Positions 1 through 10,364 of a DNA stretch of 64,000 nt are shown here, in pieces. The notes beneath the pieces were generated by a model that saw only the letters and a program-made list of their open reading frames with translations, was not told the DNA's origin and ran no database searches. The first letter of the stretch is position 1, and every line of letters begins with the position of its first letter. The position numbers were made by a program, and so were the translations under genes. The stretch comes from Boothiomyces macroporosus (lineage: Eukaryota > Chytridiomycota > Chytridiomycetes > Rhizophydiales > Terramycetaceae), in NCBI GenBank assembly GCA_027604185.1, contig JADGKB010000038.1:51250-115249 (forward strand), in the 5' to 3' direction.

Positions 1-756
1 AAACAGAATTACCAAGGGCTCTGGGGAGAACCAGCAGTTCTTGTTTACATACTCCAACGTCCATTCATCTTTTAGTTGTGTGCCCTCACAATAGAATTCC
101 ACCTAATTTATAAATAGAATACATTCTTGAATATCTTGTACTTTTTTAATGCCGATTTCTAATATTAGAATGAATTACCCTTAGCTTTTCTATTAGAGTA
201 CCATGATTTGATTCCTGTACCTGCTGCGATTCAGATAGTTTGCTCACTTCCTTGGAAAGCGATATGCTTTCTTTGGAGCACCAGCTTGGATCAAACAGAG
301 TTTACCATTTATCGAGCTTAATAATGTAAGCTGTACAAGTTGGATTGATTTTTTGTTTCTTTTTCGGTTCTGGGGATGTTGGAGGAGAATGCGACTGGCT
401 TTTTGGTGCTAAAGAAGGAAGAAATTTGTAAACTATGGACTGGATGGTTGGGTCGTGTCTCGATTAGCAATAATCTACTTTAAATGATTTTCTGGATGTG
501 GGCCTAACGCAACTTGACAAGTTGGGCAACACGAATTTGGTTTAGCGATTTCTCTTGTGATACAATTCCTGCAGAAGGTATGAAGGCAATCATTGAGCGT
601 TGTTGCGTCGTCTATTGGTTTGCTGCAAATTCTGCAATGGGTATATTCCGCGAAATCTTTCAACTGTGATTAAATTACTATTACTCTAATAATAATCTAG
701 GATTAAGTCTTGAATACTTGATCTGGAGACAGCTCAGCAGCTTTGTTTTTCCCCAT
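1..756 (-). CDS. Polycomb group RING finger (PCGF/Bmi1-like) protein, 3' end outside window
   Basis: Partial gene running off the left edge. Exons read on the minus strand: 718-756, a 12-nt microexon at 685-696, 479-663, 306-458, then further exons separated by introns at 159-178 and 103-141. An N-terminal C3HC4 RING (CRIC, CLHTFCRNC, CCPTC) is followed by DPTIQSIVYKFLP, the linker that follows the RING in PCGF proteins. The last exons read VEFYCEGTQLKDEWTLEY and then PLVILF, which looks like the RAWUL ubiquitin-like domain. In animals PCGF proteins pair with RING1/RNF2 to form the PRC1 H2A ubiquitin ligase. That role here is inference. The start at 756 was chosen because the two upstream introns join in frame to the RING exon. 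It is divergent from VTA1 with 41 bp between start codons. Confidence 0.8.
685..696 (-). other. 12-nt microexon in the PCGF-like gene
   Basis: A 12-nt exon encoding Ile-Ile-Ile-Arg, flanked by two 21-nt GT-AG introns at 664-684 and 697-717. Including it joins the MGKNKAAELSPDQ exon in frame to the RING exon. The alternative is that translation starts at the Met codon at 663, so that both introns lie in the 5' UTR. Confidence 0.6.
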
Positions 757-797
757 TTTTATTTTTAAAAGTAGGCGCGAAAGTTTCTGAAAACAAA

Positions 798-1744
798 ATG
801 GAACCACCGCCAGAACTCAAGAGCGTCTCCACGTATTTGATCAGAGGAAAAGAATTGGAAGACAAGGAGCCTATAGTGTCGTATTTCTGTAAGATTTCCC
901 TTACCTAGGCTATCTGTATGCAACCAAGCTGTCGATTTCACTAGGAGCAAAATCAAAAGAATCGCAACAGTTCATTTCATCGTTGATGGATAAATTGGAG
1001 CAGGTAATCAGCGGTTCAAGATAGGATAAAGTCAAATTGGCCGAGTACGAAGCGATCAATGATGATGATGTTGGTTACGCACATTTGGAAAACTTTGGAT
1101 TAAAGATATTTTTGAATGCAGACAATGAGGATCGTAACGGACTAGCCTCCAAGTATCAATAATTTGACGATAGGAAAACGGTAAAGACGTTTGTAGCTGC
1201 ATCAGTGTTCTTGGAGTGTTTAAAGATTTTCAAAGATGGAGAATTGGACGATGATATCAAGCAAAAGATCAAATATGCAAAATACAAGGCGGCCGATATT
1301 ATGAAAGCCTTAAATGAAGGCAGAAAGCCTAACCCTGGCCCTCCAGGCTCTGAAATACCATCTGCTACACAAACTTCTCCAGTTGTCATAGTGCCTCCTC
1401 CAAATTTGAATGAAGCTGGTCCATCAGTTCCACCGGTAGTTCCACCAAAAGTGGTAGCTTCCGCTCCAGTGAATTACAGCACTTTACAAATTCCTCCTGA
1501 ATATGCACATTTGCCAGTGTATCAGCCTCCATCTACTGTTCCACTGCCTAAGGATTTCTCCTCAGTCCCAGATGAAGATTATGAACTTGAAGATGATTAT
1601 ACTGAAGAAGAAAGAAAAGTAATTCTTGAGGCTGGAAAATTGTCAAAGTTCGCTATGAGCGCTTTGCTCTACGATGATGTAAAGACTGCGGTCGATAATT
1701 TAGAAAAAGCGTTGGGAATGTTGAAGCCATTGAAGCAAATATAA
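798..1744 (+). CDS. VTA1: Vta1/LIP5-like ESCRT-III regulator
   Basis: Four exons with introns at 889-908, 1004-1024 and 1153-1173 give 294 aa. The N-terminal half (start PPPELKSVSTYLIRGKELE, then LSLGAKSKES-like helices) matches the double-MIT domain of Vta1/LIP5, which binds ESCRT-III and CHMP proteins. A proline-rich linker spans roughly residues 140-215. The last 45 or so residues (EERKVILEAGKLSKFAMSAL, then DDVKTAVDNLEKALGML) are the Vta1 C-terminal domain that activates the Vps4 ATPase. The protein acts in the cytosol on late endosomes during multivesicular body sorting. The ATG at 798 gives the conserved N terminus. The SUMO protease gene begins 27 bp after its stop on the same strand. 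Confidence 0.93.
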
Positions 1745-1771
1745 TGTTGAACTTTTTTCATTTTTAAATCT

Positions 1772-3484
1772 ATGAAGAGGAGATCTTCACCTGCAGTAGG
1801 AAAAAAACGGTGGAGCTTAATTCTTCCTTGGAATTGGTTTCAAAACAGGAGTGACTCACCCGGAGTGAATACCGTGGATCCTCAAGAGACAGCAAAGTCT
1901 GGTACGGAATATATATCAGATAGAAAAACGGAATTAAATCCCAACAAAGTAAATTTGAACGAGACTCCAGCGAATGCGCAAAAACAGCAAGTTCCACGGA
2001 CGAGTGAAATTATTTCAATTGTAGAGATAGCTGATGATATAGAAATATTTACTCCAGGTTCATCAAATATCAATTCGCCTACAAAATATCAAAGTGTTTA
2101 TTCGGAAACGAAATCAGAATTGTCAACGAATGATTCTCTTTTTCAAAATTTACGAGATTTGGAATTGGAGTCAATGAGGAAACCTTTCAAACCAAAGGCG
2201 AATAAACGGACTAGAGATTTCTCTCGAAAATTAAGACTACAATCAGTCAGAAAAAAAGTATAGGTGGACTAAACATAAGCAAAAAATAGAACAAGAGGAG
2301 GCAACCAATAGTCTATTCAAGCAGCATGTTCCAAAGAGATATATGGAAGCGGTTAAGCAAGGTTCATTTATTACTCAAAGAAGGCTTTGAAGGGACCATG
2401 GAAGATTTTGAAGAATATGAAATCTATAAAGGGACAGCGGAAAGATTTACAAAGCCAAGCAAACAATCTCAAAAGTATCGTAAGATTAAATTTATTCAGT
2501 GGATAATTTTGAACGAAAAAAGACAGATAAAACACCAGTGCCAGTCCAATCTGAGTCTCCAATTGAATTTACTTGGATGAAAGATTTATCTGATTTAATT
2601 GCTTACTACAGCAAGCCGAAATCTGTTGACCTGGATCTTCCTGTTCCATCTACTCCACACTTCAATAGGTTAAAGAAAGAGGACCAAGAAAGACAGGAAA
2701 AGATACGGAAATTGAGCAAGAAAGATAATTTCCCGCCTTTATCCAAAGAGGCATTAGAAGAAGTACTTTAACTTAATACAGGTAGCTAGAAATAGTGTGG
2801 GATCAGGAGTTGTCGTCGAAGCATTTAAAATTGAAATCAAGAAACAGGACTTGAAAACTCTTGCTGGCCGAAATTGGTTGAATGACGAGGCACATTGAAT
2901 TTAAATTTAGATTATCAATTTTTATGGAGAACTGGTGATGGATCGCGCAAAAAAGGATTCAGGCTACCCCAAGATTCACATATTCAACACCTTTTTCTAC
3001 GAAAACTTGAACAACAAAGGATACAGCTCTGTTCGAAGATGGACGAAAAAATTTGATATATTTGCACTTGATGTGGTGATTATACCTGTTCATTTGGGAA
3101 TGCATTGGGTATGCTCCGCAATCAATTTCAAACAGAAACGGGTGGAATACTATGATTCTCTCCACGGAAGCAATGAAAGGTGTATTGCGGTAGATGTTTC
3201 TAATTCAGAATTTAAAAAGTTATATAGCAAGTGAGAGTCTGGATAAGAAAAAGAAAGAGTTTGACTTTACTGATTGGAAAGACTACTCGCCAAAAGTATT
3301 TTCTAATTAACATTAGGATATACCCGCCCAGCACAATGGATATGACTGTGGAGTTTTTACTTGCATGTTTATGGAATATCTGTCAAGACAGGCTGAATTT
3401 GATTTTGGCCAAAAACATATGGAATACCTACGGAAGCGAATTGCGCATGAAATTATAAACAAGAAATTATTGGCTTCTAAATAA
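1772..3484 (+). CDS. Ulp1/SENP-type SUMO protease (peptidase C48)
   Basis: Eight exons give 523 aa. The basic, Ser-rich N-terminal half is not conserved. The C-terminal roughly 210 residues are a C48 cysteine protease: AGRNWLNDE joins IINFYGEL across a GC-AG intron, followed by WTKKFDIFALDVVIIPVH, the catalytic His in LGMHWVCSAI, the catalytic Asp in VEYYDSL, and oxyanion Gln plus nucleophile Cys in PAQHNGYDCGVF. The whole triad is present. Such enzymes mature SUMO and remove it from substrates at or near the nucleus. The catalytic introns are 19-21 nt. Ulp1 versus Ulp2 cannot be settled by eye, but the compact C-terminal catalytic domain favours the Ulp1/SENP1-2 type. Confidence 0.92.
2890..2910 (+). 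other. GC-AG mini-intron in the SUMO protease gene
   Basis: A 21-nt intron that starts GC and ends TTTAG. It interrupts the invariant W-L-N-D-x-I-I segment. Removing it restores NWLNDE followed by IINFYG and the frame of the catalytic domain. No GT donor nearby gives an open frame. Confidence 0.85.
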
Positions 3485-3520
3485 AGCATTGTAATTACCA
3501 TTTTCTTTGAAATATTTTTC

Positions 3521-5108
3521 ATGAAAAATTACACTGATCCTGGAGAACCAAATGAAACAATAGTACTACATGGTCTTTCATATCAAACGGACGAAACAGC
3601 CGTACAGCTCGTATAACGATAGATCAGGAATGCATTGATTGATTCCAATGCTGCATTTACGCAGATGCGATTAGTTCGGGAAAGGTCGACAAATAAATCA
3701 AGGGGATTCGCATTCGTCACTTTCTTTTCTCTAGAGCATGCAATAGAATGGGTCAGCAATAATATACCAGTTGTAATGATTGATGGAGTTGAGAGCAGAA
3801 TAGAGTATGCCAAACCTGTTTTGGATGACGACTGGGAATGCAGTCTGGTAAGAATTTACTAATATTGTGTGGAGGAGTGAATTTCAAAAAGAGGGAAATC
3901 TGTTATAGATGTAAATCTCCTAAAGGTGCTGAAATACAGAAACAAATCGTAAACGATGGTGGACAGGATGTTGGCAGCACTCCATCCCACTTACTATTGC
4001 TTCGAGGATTAGATCCAGAAACAACGGTGGAAATGGTTCTTTATTGTTAAACCAGGTGCATAAAACAATGAGTGATCTGGCTCCAGTTAAGTCGGTGATG
4101 TTGGTTAAAGATCGAAATTCATATGCAAAGAAGTCTTGGGGGTTTGCTTTTGTTGATTGTGATACAATTGAGGTAATTCCATTCTGACAAGGTTGCAAAC
4201 CAAATCTTGAACGTAATTTTCAATCAAAGAAATCCCAAGCCTTTATACATTGACGATAAACCAATCTATATAGCTTATGGGCACTTGGGGTCGTTTATTC
4301 CCATGAATGCAGCTGATAGCTATATTTCCTTTGCGCGAAATGATAATGGAAAGCAGATTTTTTACTCTTATTGGGATCAGGTAGAACTATCCTAAAAACA
4401 GGGTGCGTCGTGTGTTCCTTTCCCTAACGAACTAATTATCGAGAAAGCCGCTGAAACAATTTCAAGCAAAGAGAAAGTAGAAGAGAAGGAGTATCCGAGT
4501 TATAATATAGAAATCCGAAAAAGAAAGTAAAAAAGAAGACTTTAGACGGGAAATTTTCGCTGCAAGTCCTTCGTTGGGTTGAAAAGCAAAAGGAGCTTGA
4601 TGCTGGAGACATAAATGAGTATACTGAGGAAGAATTGCTACTGGTAAACGACTGCTAATCGTAGAAACTGCCTGACGATCATATTGTTAACGAAGAATAT
4701 ACAGATTTTAATCGAATTGCATGTTTATTGTGCCAGAGGAAATTTCAAGATTTCTCCCAGCTGGATCAACACTTTCGCCTGTCAAAGTTACACTGCAAAT
4801 CAATGACAATCCTGCGACTAAAACAGATTGAAGATTTAAGACAGATGTTGATTCAGCAGAATCAATTGGTTGAATATCCAGAGGAAAAAGAAACCGAACG
4901 GCCTACCTTAGATGGTATAAAAGAAGACAACAAAGGAAATAGACTTTTACAGAAAATGGGCTGGAAAGAGGGTGAGGGACTTGGTCCCAGCAAGATGGGG
5001 ATTTTGAACCCCGTGAAACCACAAATCATTCCCAAAGGTGTTGGAATTGGATCTGTAAAAATGAAAATAGGAAAAGCTAAACTTTCAAAGAAAAATATAT
5101 TATCGTAA
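3521..5108 (+). CDS. RBM5/RBM10-like splicing regulator (RRM, RanBP2 zinc finger, RRM, C2H2, G-patch)
   Basis: Eight exons give 481 aa with the RBM5/RBM6/RBM10 domain order. RRM1 spans about residues 10-95 (TIVLHGL, SRGFAFVTF). A RanBP2 zinc finger follows (DWECSLC, then N, then CYRC). RRM2 spans about 135-225 (LLLLRGL, WGFAFVD). Next come an aromatic stretch where the OCRE domain would lie (FARNDNGKQIFYSYWDQ, degenerate), a basic KKKVKKK patch, a C2H2-like finger (CLLCQRKF, then QHFRLSKLHC), and a C-terminal G-patch (LLQKMGWKEGEGLGPSKMG). In animals these proteins work in the U2 snRNP A complex and regulate exon choice. One of its introns ends in TG, and the RanBP2 finger fixes that boundary. 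It starts 36 bp after the SUMO protease stop. Confidence 0.88.
3848..3867 (+). other. GT-TG mini-intron in the RBM5-like gene
   Basis: The sequence is GTAAGAATTTACTAATATTG, 20 nt, with a good donor and an ACTAAT branch site but TG at the 3' end. Removing exactly these bases yields DWECSLCGGVNF, the invariant W-x-C-x2-C-x3-N of the RanBP2 zinc finger. The next AG downstream leads to an immediate stop. A base-call error (A read as T) is the alternative. Confidence 0.75.
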
Positions 5109-5347
5109 TATTTATGTATCCGTTAATGCACATGCAATTCGTGGTGTTCAAATTACCCTTGCTCATAGGATGAATTACCAGGGATTCCAGATCGCTATTG
5201 CCAAAAGGCGTTGAGGCCATTCAGCTTCACATTTTCTAATCGGCAATATTTTCATGCTCCAGAGCCTGACTGATTTTCAAAGCACATGGGTGTAATTGGC
5301 ATGTGACTTTATGGTTAAAATCAACGAAAAAATAGAGTTTCAAAAAA

Positions 5348-8300
5348 ATGTCATCACCTTTACGATTTGATGGAAAAGTTGTAATTGTCACAGGAGCTGG
5401 AGGAGGCCTAGGAAAGGCTTACTCTCTCTTCTTTGCTTCCAGAGGCGCTTCGGTGGTCGTGAATGATCTCGGCACTATTACAGACGCATCTGGTAATAAA
5501 CAAAGGGTACGCATTCACTGATAAATAGGCAGCTGATATTGTAGTTAATGAAATTACTTCAAAAGGAGGTAAAGCAGTCGCCAATTATGATTCTGTTGAA
5601 TTTGGAGACAAGATCGTCGAAACTGCTATCAAGGCTTTCGGCAAGATTGATATCGTATTGAACAATGCTGGTATCCTTCGCGACAAATCATTCACTAGAA
5701 TGACTGATGCAGATTGGGATATTATTCAAGCTGTTCACGTAAAAGGTTCTTACAAAGTTGCCAAAGCTGCTTGGGATTACATGACCAAACAAGGCTTCGG
5801 AAGGTAAATTTGACTAATTTTAGAATTATCAACACCGCTTCTGCTGCTGGTATTTATGGAAACTTTGGTCAAGCCAACTACTCGGCCGCTAAGCTTGGTC
5901 TATTTGGATTCTCAAACACATTGGCCAGAGAAGGTGCAAGAAAGAACGTGTACACCAACACTATCGCACCATTGGCAGCTTCAAAGATGACTGAAACTAT
6001 CATGCGTAATTATCCATTAATTTAGCTCCTGAAATTTTGGCCTCATTGAAACCGGAATTTGTTGTACCATTGGTTGCATATCTATGCCATGACTCTTGTA
6101 AAGAAAACGGTTCTATTTTTGAAGTTGGAGCAGGATTTGTATCAAAGCTTAGATGGGAAAGATCTCGCGGTGTAGTTTTCAAGGCCGATTCATCTTTCAC
6201 CCCAAGTGCAGTTGCAAGGAGAATTGGTGAAATTAAGGATTTCAAAGACCCTGTATATCCTACCTCTATCATGGACACCGACTGGGTTGGCTTGCTCGAG
6301 CAAGCAAAGCAATTGAAGACGAATGAACAGGCTGGTGACCTTAGCTTCAAAGACCGAGTAGTGGTTGTTACTGGAGCTGGAGCTGGAATTGGAAGAGCAT
6401 ATGCTTTGCTATTCGCAAAGGTAATTTTAATGTAATCCAGTACGGTGCATCAGTTGTTGTTAACGATTTTGGAAAGGCTGCTGCTGACAAGGTTGTTGCA
6501 GAAATTACCTCCTCTGGAGGAAAAGCAGTTGCAAACTACAACTCGGTTGAAGACGGCGACAAGGTGATTGAAACCGCAATTAAAGCATTTGGAAAAATCG
6601 ATGTATTAGTGAACAATGCTGGAATCTTGAGGGACAAATCATTCACTAGACTTACAGATGCCGACTGGGACATTGTTCAAGCAGTCCACTTGAGAGGATC
6701 TTACAAAACCACCAAAGCTGCATGGCCATACATGGTAAAACAAAAGTATGGAAGAATTATTAATACCGCATCAGCTGTTGGTTTATATGGTAACTTTGGC
6801 CAAGCCAATTACTCTACTGGTAATTCATATATTGATTATAGCCAAAGCAGCATTGGTTGCTTTCAGCAACACCCTTGCTCTTGAAGGAAAGAGAAGCAAT
6901 ATTTTGGTAAATACTATTGCTCCTAACGCTGGAACCGCCATGACTGCCACTGTAATGCGTAATTAGTTATTGATTATAGCTCCGGAAATGGTTGAAGCCC
7001 TAAAACCAGACTATGTTGCTCCTCTAATTGGGTACTTGTGCCATGAAAGCAATCAAGAAACCGGATCCATTTTTGAATGTGGATCTGGATGGGTTTCTAA
7101 AGTTAGATGGCAAAGAACTGGTGGTGTCGGGTTCCCAGTTAACAAGCCTTTGCTGCCAGAACATATTGCTTCACGCTGGGGTGACATCACAAACTTTGAA
7201 GATGGTAGAGCTACTTACCCAACTTCTACTCAAGAATCATTTGCTGCCGTTCAAGCCAACTTTGAAAACATTGAAGGTGCTGAAAGCTCATCGAAACAAG
7301 GTGGAGTTGACGTTGACGGAGCAAAGAAAGCCAAATTCCCAACCACCACTTTTGAATACACTGAGCGTGATGTAATTTTGTACGCTTTGGGATTAGGGGC
7401 AAAGCGCACTGATCTTCCATTTGTCTATGAAAATAGTGAAAAGTTTGTTGCCCTCCCAACCTTTGCTGTAGTCCCTGCATTTGACTATCAAATGAAAAAC
7501 GTTTCTTTTGGTGACTTCTTGCCAGAATTTAATCCAATGATGTTGGTTCATGGTGAACAATACACTGTGATCAAGAAGCCTTTACCAACTGCTGGGAAAT
7601 TCACACAGACTGGTAAAATCATTGACATTCTCGACAAAGGAAAAGGCGCAGCTGTAGTTTTGGGAGTATCCACAAAAGATGCTTCTGGTGATGTTGTTGC
7701 AGAAAACGAATTTACATTCTTTATTCGTGGAGCAGGTGGATTCGGAGGAAAGAAGGATTCAGACAGAGGTGCAGCTACTGCAGCTAATGAACCGCCAAAC
7801 AGGGCCCCAGACCATGTAGTTAGAGAAAAGACTTCTGAAGATTTGGCTGCTTTGTACCGTCTTTCAGGTGACTGGAATCCTCTCCATATCGATCCTTCAA
7901 TGTCTGCCATGGGCGGATTTAAGGTTCCTATTCTCCATGGATTATGTTCTTATGGTATTGCAGGAAAGCACATTTACTCTAAATATGGGGACATTGCTGC
8001 AATTAAAACTAGATTTGCCAGCCCAGTTTACCCTGGTGAAACCCTTGAAACTTCAATGTGGAAAGAGGGTGACAAGGTTGTTTTTGTAGTCAAAGTTGTT
8101 GAAAGAAATGTGGTCGCGATCTCCGCTGCAGCTGCAGAATTAAGAGTAGCAGGAAAGAAGTCTACTGCAAAAGCATCTGGTTCATCAATCTCTGTTCCTG
8201 GATTTGGCGCATCTGCAGTATTTGAAGCTATTGCCAAAGGATTAGAAGCTCTTCCAGCCGATCAAAAGGCTAAGCTTGTCAAGAATACCAAGGCTGTTTT

Positions 8301-8565
8301 TGCATTTGAAGTTACCAACGCCGAAAAGAAGACTCAAGGATGGGTTGTTGATTTGAAGAATGGTAATGGATCTGTGTCTGCTGGAAGTGTTAAAGCAGAC
8401 ATGTCCATTGCAGTTCAAGATAAAGACTTTTTGGACCTTGCAAATGGTAAACTTCAACCGCAAAAGGCATTCATGTCTGGAAAGATTAAAATTAAAGGCA
8501 ACATGGGTCTTGCTACCAAATTGGAAGGTGTGTTGAAGTTGGCTGCACCAAAATCCAAATTATAA
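5348..8565 (+). CDS. FOX2: Peroxisomal multifunctional beta-oxidation enzyme (MFE-2: SDR-SDR-MaoC-SCP2)
   Basis: Seven exons (introns at 5507-5528, 5804-5823, 6006-6025, 6421-6440, 6820-6841 and 6959-6979) give 1030 aa. There are two consecutive short-chain dehydrogenase domains of the 3-hydroxyacyl-CoA dehydrogenase type, at about residues 1-300 and 310-600. Each has TGAGxGx[14 protein letters not shown] and Y-x3-K (YSAAK and YSTAK). A hydratase-2 (MaoC, double hot-dog) domain follows with [18 protein letters not shown] and ILHGLCSYG. The last 115 or so residues are a sterol carrier protein 2 domain, and the protein ends in SKL, a perfect PTS1 signal. It carries out the second and third steps of peroxisomal beta-oxidation via D-hydroxyacyl-CoA. 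Yeast Fox2 has two SDRs but no SCP2, while animal MFE-2 has one SDR plus SCP2. This form combines both. The ATG at 5348 gives the complete Rossmann strand. Confidence 0.96.
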
Positions 8566-8627
8566 TTGAATAAATCTTTGACCATTTTTTGTCATTTTCA
8601 AGATTTTGATTTTTCGCTTTTCACATC

Positions 8628-9528
8628 ATGTCCACCTTTCCGCCAATCATATCTACAGAGCCAAGTCAATTCGTAAAACGGTTATTTCTATGTAGGCACG
8701 GAGAAACCAAAGCAAATGCAACCGGAGTATTGCAGGGCTCTGGAATTGATTTGGAACTGAATGAAAGAGGAATCAAACAAGCGGAATTTCTGCGTGATCA
8801 ACTCACCAATGAGAATATTGACGTTATAGTATGCAGCAAACTCAAAGTAACTACAGAGATTAAAATAGCGTGCTATACAAACAGCCAAGATTGTCAGTGA
8901 AAGACACCCCCATGCAGAATTTATTGAAATTGAAGAATTTGCGGAAATCAGTTGGGGAGATTGGGAAGGCAGCCAATCTCCAATGCTTTCCAAATTGCTC
9001 ACTAGCTGGCAAGAAGGTGATTATTATGGTATTATATTGAATAACCACAGCCAAAAGCCCTAACGGCGAGAGCCCTACTGAAGTTGAATCAAGAGCTGTC
9101 CCTGCACTTTATGATATTATTTTAAAACGGCCTGAAAAGAGCTTTGCATTTGTGGGTAGTTTTATATTAATTTAGTTCATGGACGGCTCCTGCGTATATT
9201 GCTCTCTTCGATTCTCTTTCATTCACTGGAAAATATGAATCATTTTACACACCATAATACGTGCATTAACTTGATTGATGTGATTGTTGAAACTGATCCG
9301 GAAAAGTACTCTAAAACAGCATTCTGTGAGGACAGATTCCATGCACTGAAAGATGTAAATGTAAACCTAGATGATAATGTAAACCTAAATATGACAAACA
9401 ACCTCAAGCCAAAGAAGCACGCGGTTCCTTCAATTGCTTTGAGTAAGCTGGAGCATCCTACAAATATCAAATTTGTTCCTATCTTACTAGACGATAGACG
9501 GCATTTACCAGCAGAGTATTTAAGCTAA
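8628..9528 (+). CDS. Histidine phosphatase superfamily (phosphoglycerate-mutase-like), copy A
   Basis: Four exons give 274 aa. The catalytic LCRHGETKANATGVLQGSG motif is near the N terminus. The acidic residue lies in FAEISWGDWEGS, and the second catalytic His is in FVVHGRLLRILLSS, created by joining exons across a 20-nt intron. This is the branch-1 histidine phosphatase fold, in which a phosphohistidine intermediate is used to dephosphorylate small molecules. The substrate cannot be predicted. One intron of 34 nt is unusually long for this window. An N-terminal extension (MSTFPPIISTEPSQFVK) and an extra Asn-rich loop near 9345-9400 separate it from copy B. The two copies are tandem, 29 bp apart, with introns at the same three positions. 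Confidence 0.85.
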
Positions 9529-9557
9529 ATAAACTAAAGAAAAAGTTTACAAAAATC

Positions 9558-10345
9558 ATGAAAACCGTCTATTTTTGCAGGCATGGAGAGACCCATGCGA
9601 ATGCATCCAGAATTTTGCAAGGTTCTGGAATCGATATGGATTTAAATGGTAATGGCAAATTGCAAGCCAGGGCATTGCAGGAAGAACTCAAAAATAAACC
9701 GCTGGAGATGATAGTGTGTAGTAAATTAAAAGTTGCTGAATGATTTATTTAGAGAGCGAGGCAGACTGCTGAAATAGTTGGAAAGTGTCATCCCACAGCA
9801 ACATTCATGGAAATTCAAGAATTGGAGGAGTCTAGTTTTGGAGACTGGGAGGGGACAAAGTCACCGCTATTAAATGAACTACTTACAAAGTGGGGCAATG
9901 GACAGTTCGAGGGTGATTAGTTTCTAACAGTAGAGAAACCGCCAAATGGTGAAAGTCCCATTGACGTTCAAAACAGAGTAATGCCAGTGATATACGATAT
10001 AATTTTGAATAGAGAAGAATCGGTGATACTTTTTGTTGGTAAAGACTCCCTAATCTAGTACACGGAGCGATGCTGCGGATTATATTATCATCTCTATTAT
10101 TCCGATCTTTGGATAACACACATTTATTTTCTAATCACAATGCATGTATTAATGTACTCCAGATTCACGTCCAAGACGGTTCTGTCGATAAGCCATTGCA
10201 GGATGATCGGCTAGTTTTGAAACAGTTTGCGAATGGTGCTCCTATTCATACGGTGAGGTCAACTGGAACCCATCCAGAAAACCTGGTAATGATCCCAATA
10301 TTGTTGGATTACACTGGTCATTTAAAGTACACAAGGAAATGGTAA
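9558..10345 (+). CDS. Histidine phosphatase superfamily (phosphoglycerate-mutase-like), copy B
   Basis: Four exons give 242 aa. It has the same motifs as copy A: FCRHGETHANASRILQGSG, the acidic SSFGDWEGT segment, and VHGAMLRIILSS with the second catalytic His. Intron positions match copy A exactly: after SKLK, in the loop before the PNGESP segment, and inside the V-V/H-G motif. The second intron (9913-9930) is only 18 nt, while its counterpart in copy A is 34 nt. This is a tandem duplicate followed by divergence. All catalytic residues are intact, so it is probably active. Its stop is 19 bp from the convergent stop of the RGS gene. Confidence 0.85.
9913..9930 (+). other. 18-nt intron (among the shortest in the window)
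   Basis: The sequence is GTGATTAGTTTCTAACAG. It has a GTGATT donor, a CTAAC branch site and the acceptor AG directly after it. Removal joins GGACAGTTCGAG G to TA GAG AAA in frame, at the same position as the 34-nt intron of copy A. Confidence 0.9.
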
Positions 10346-10364
10346 TAAAGTACATTTATTGTTG

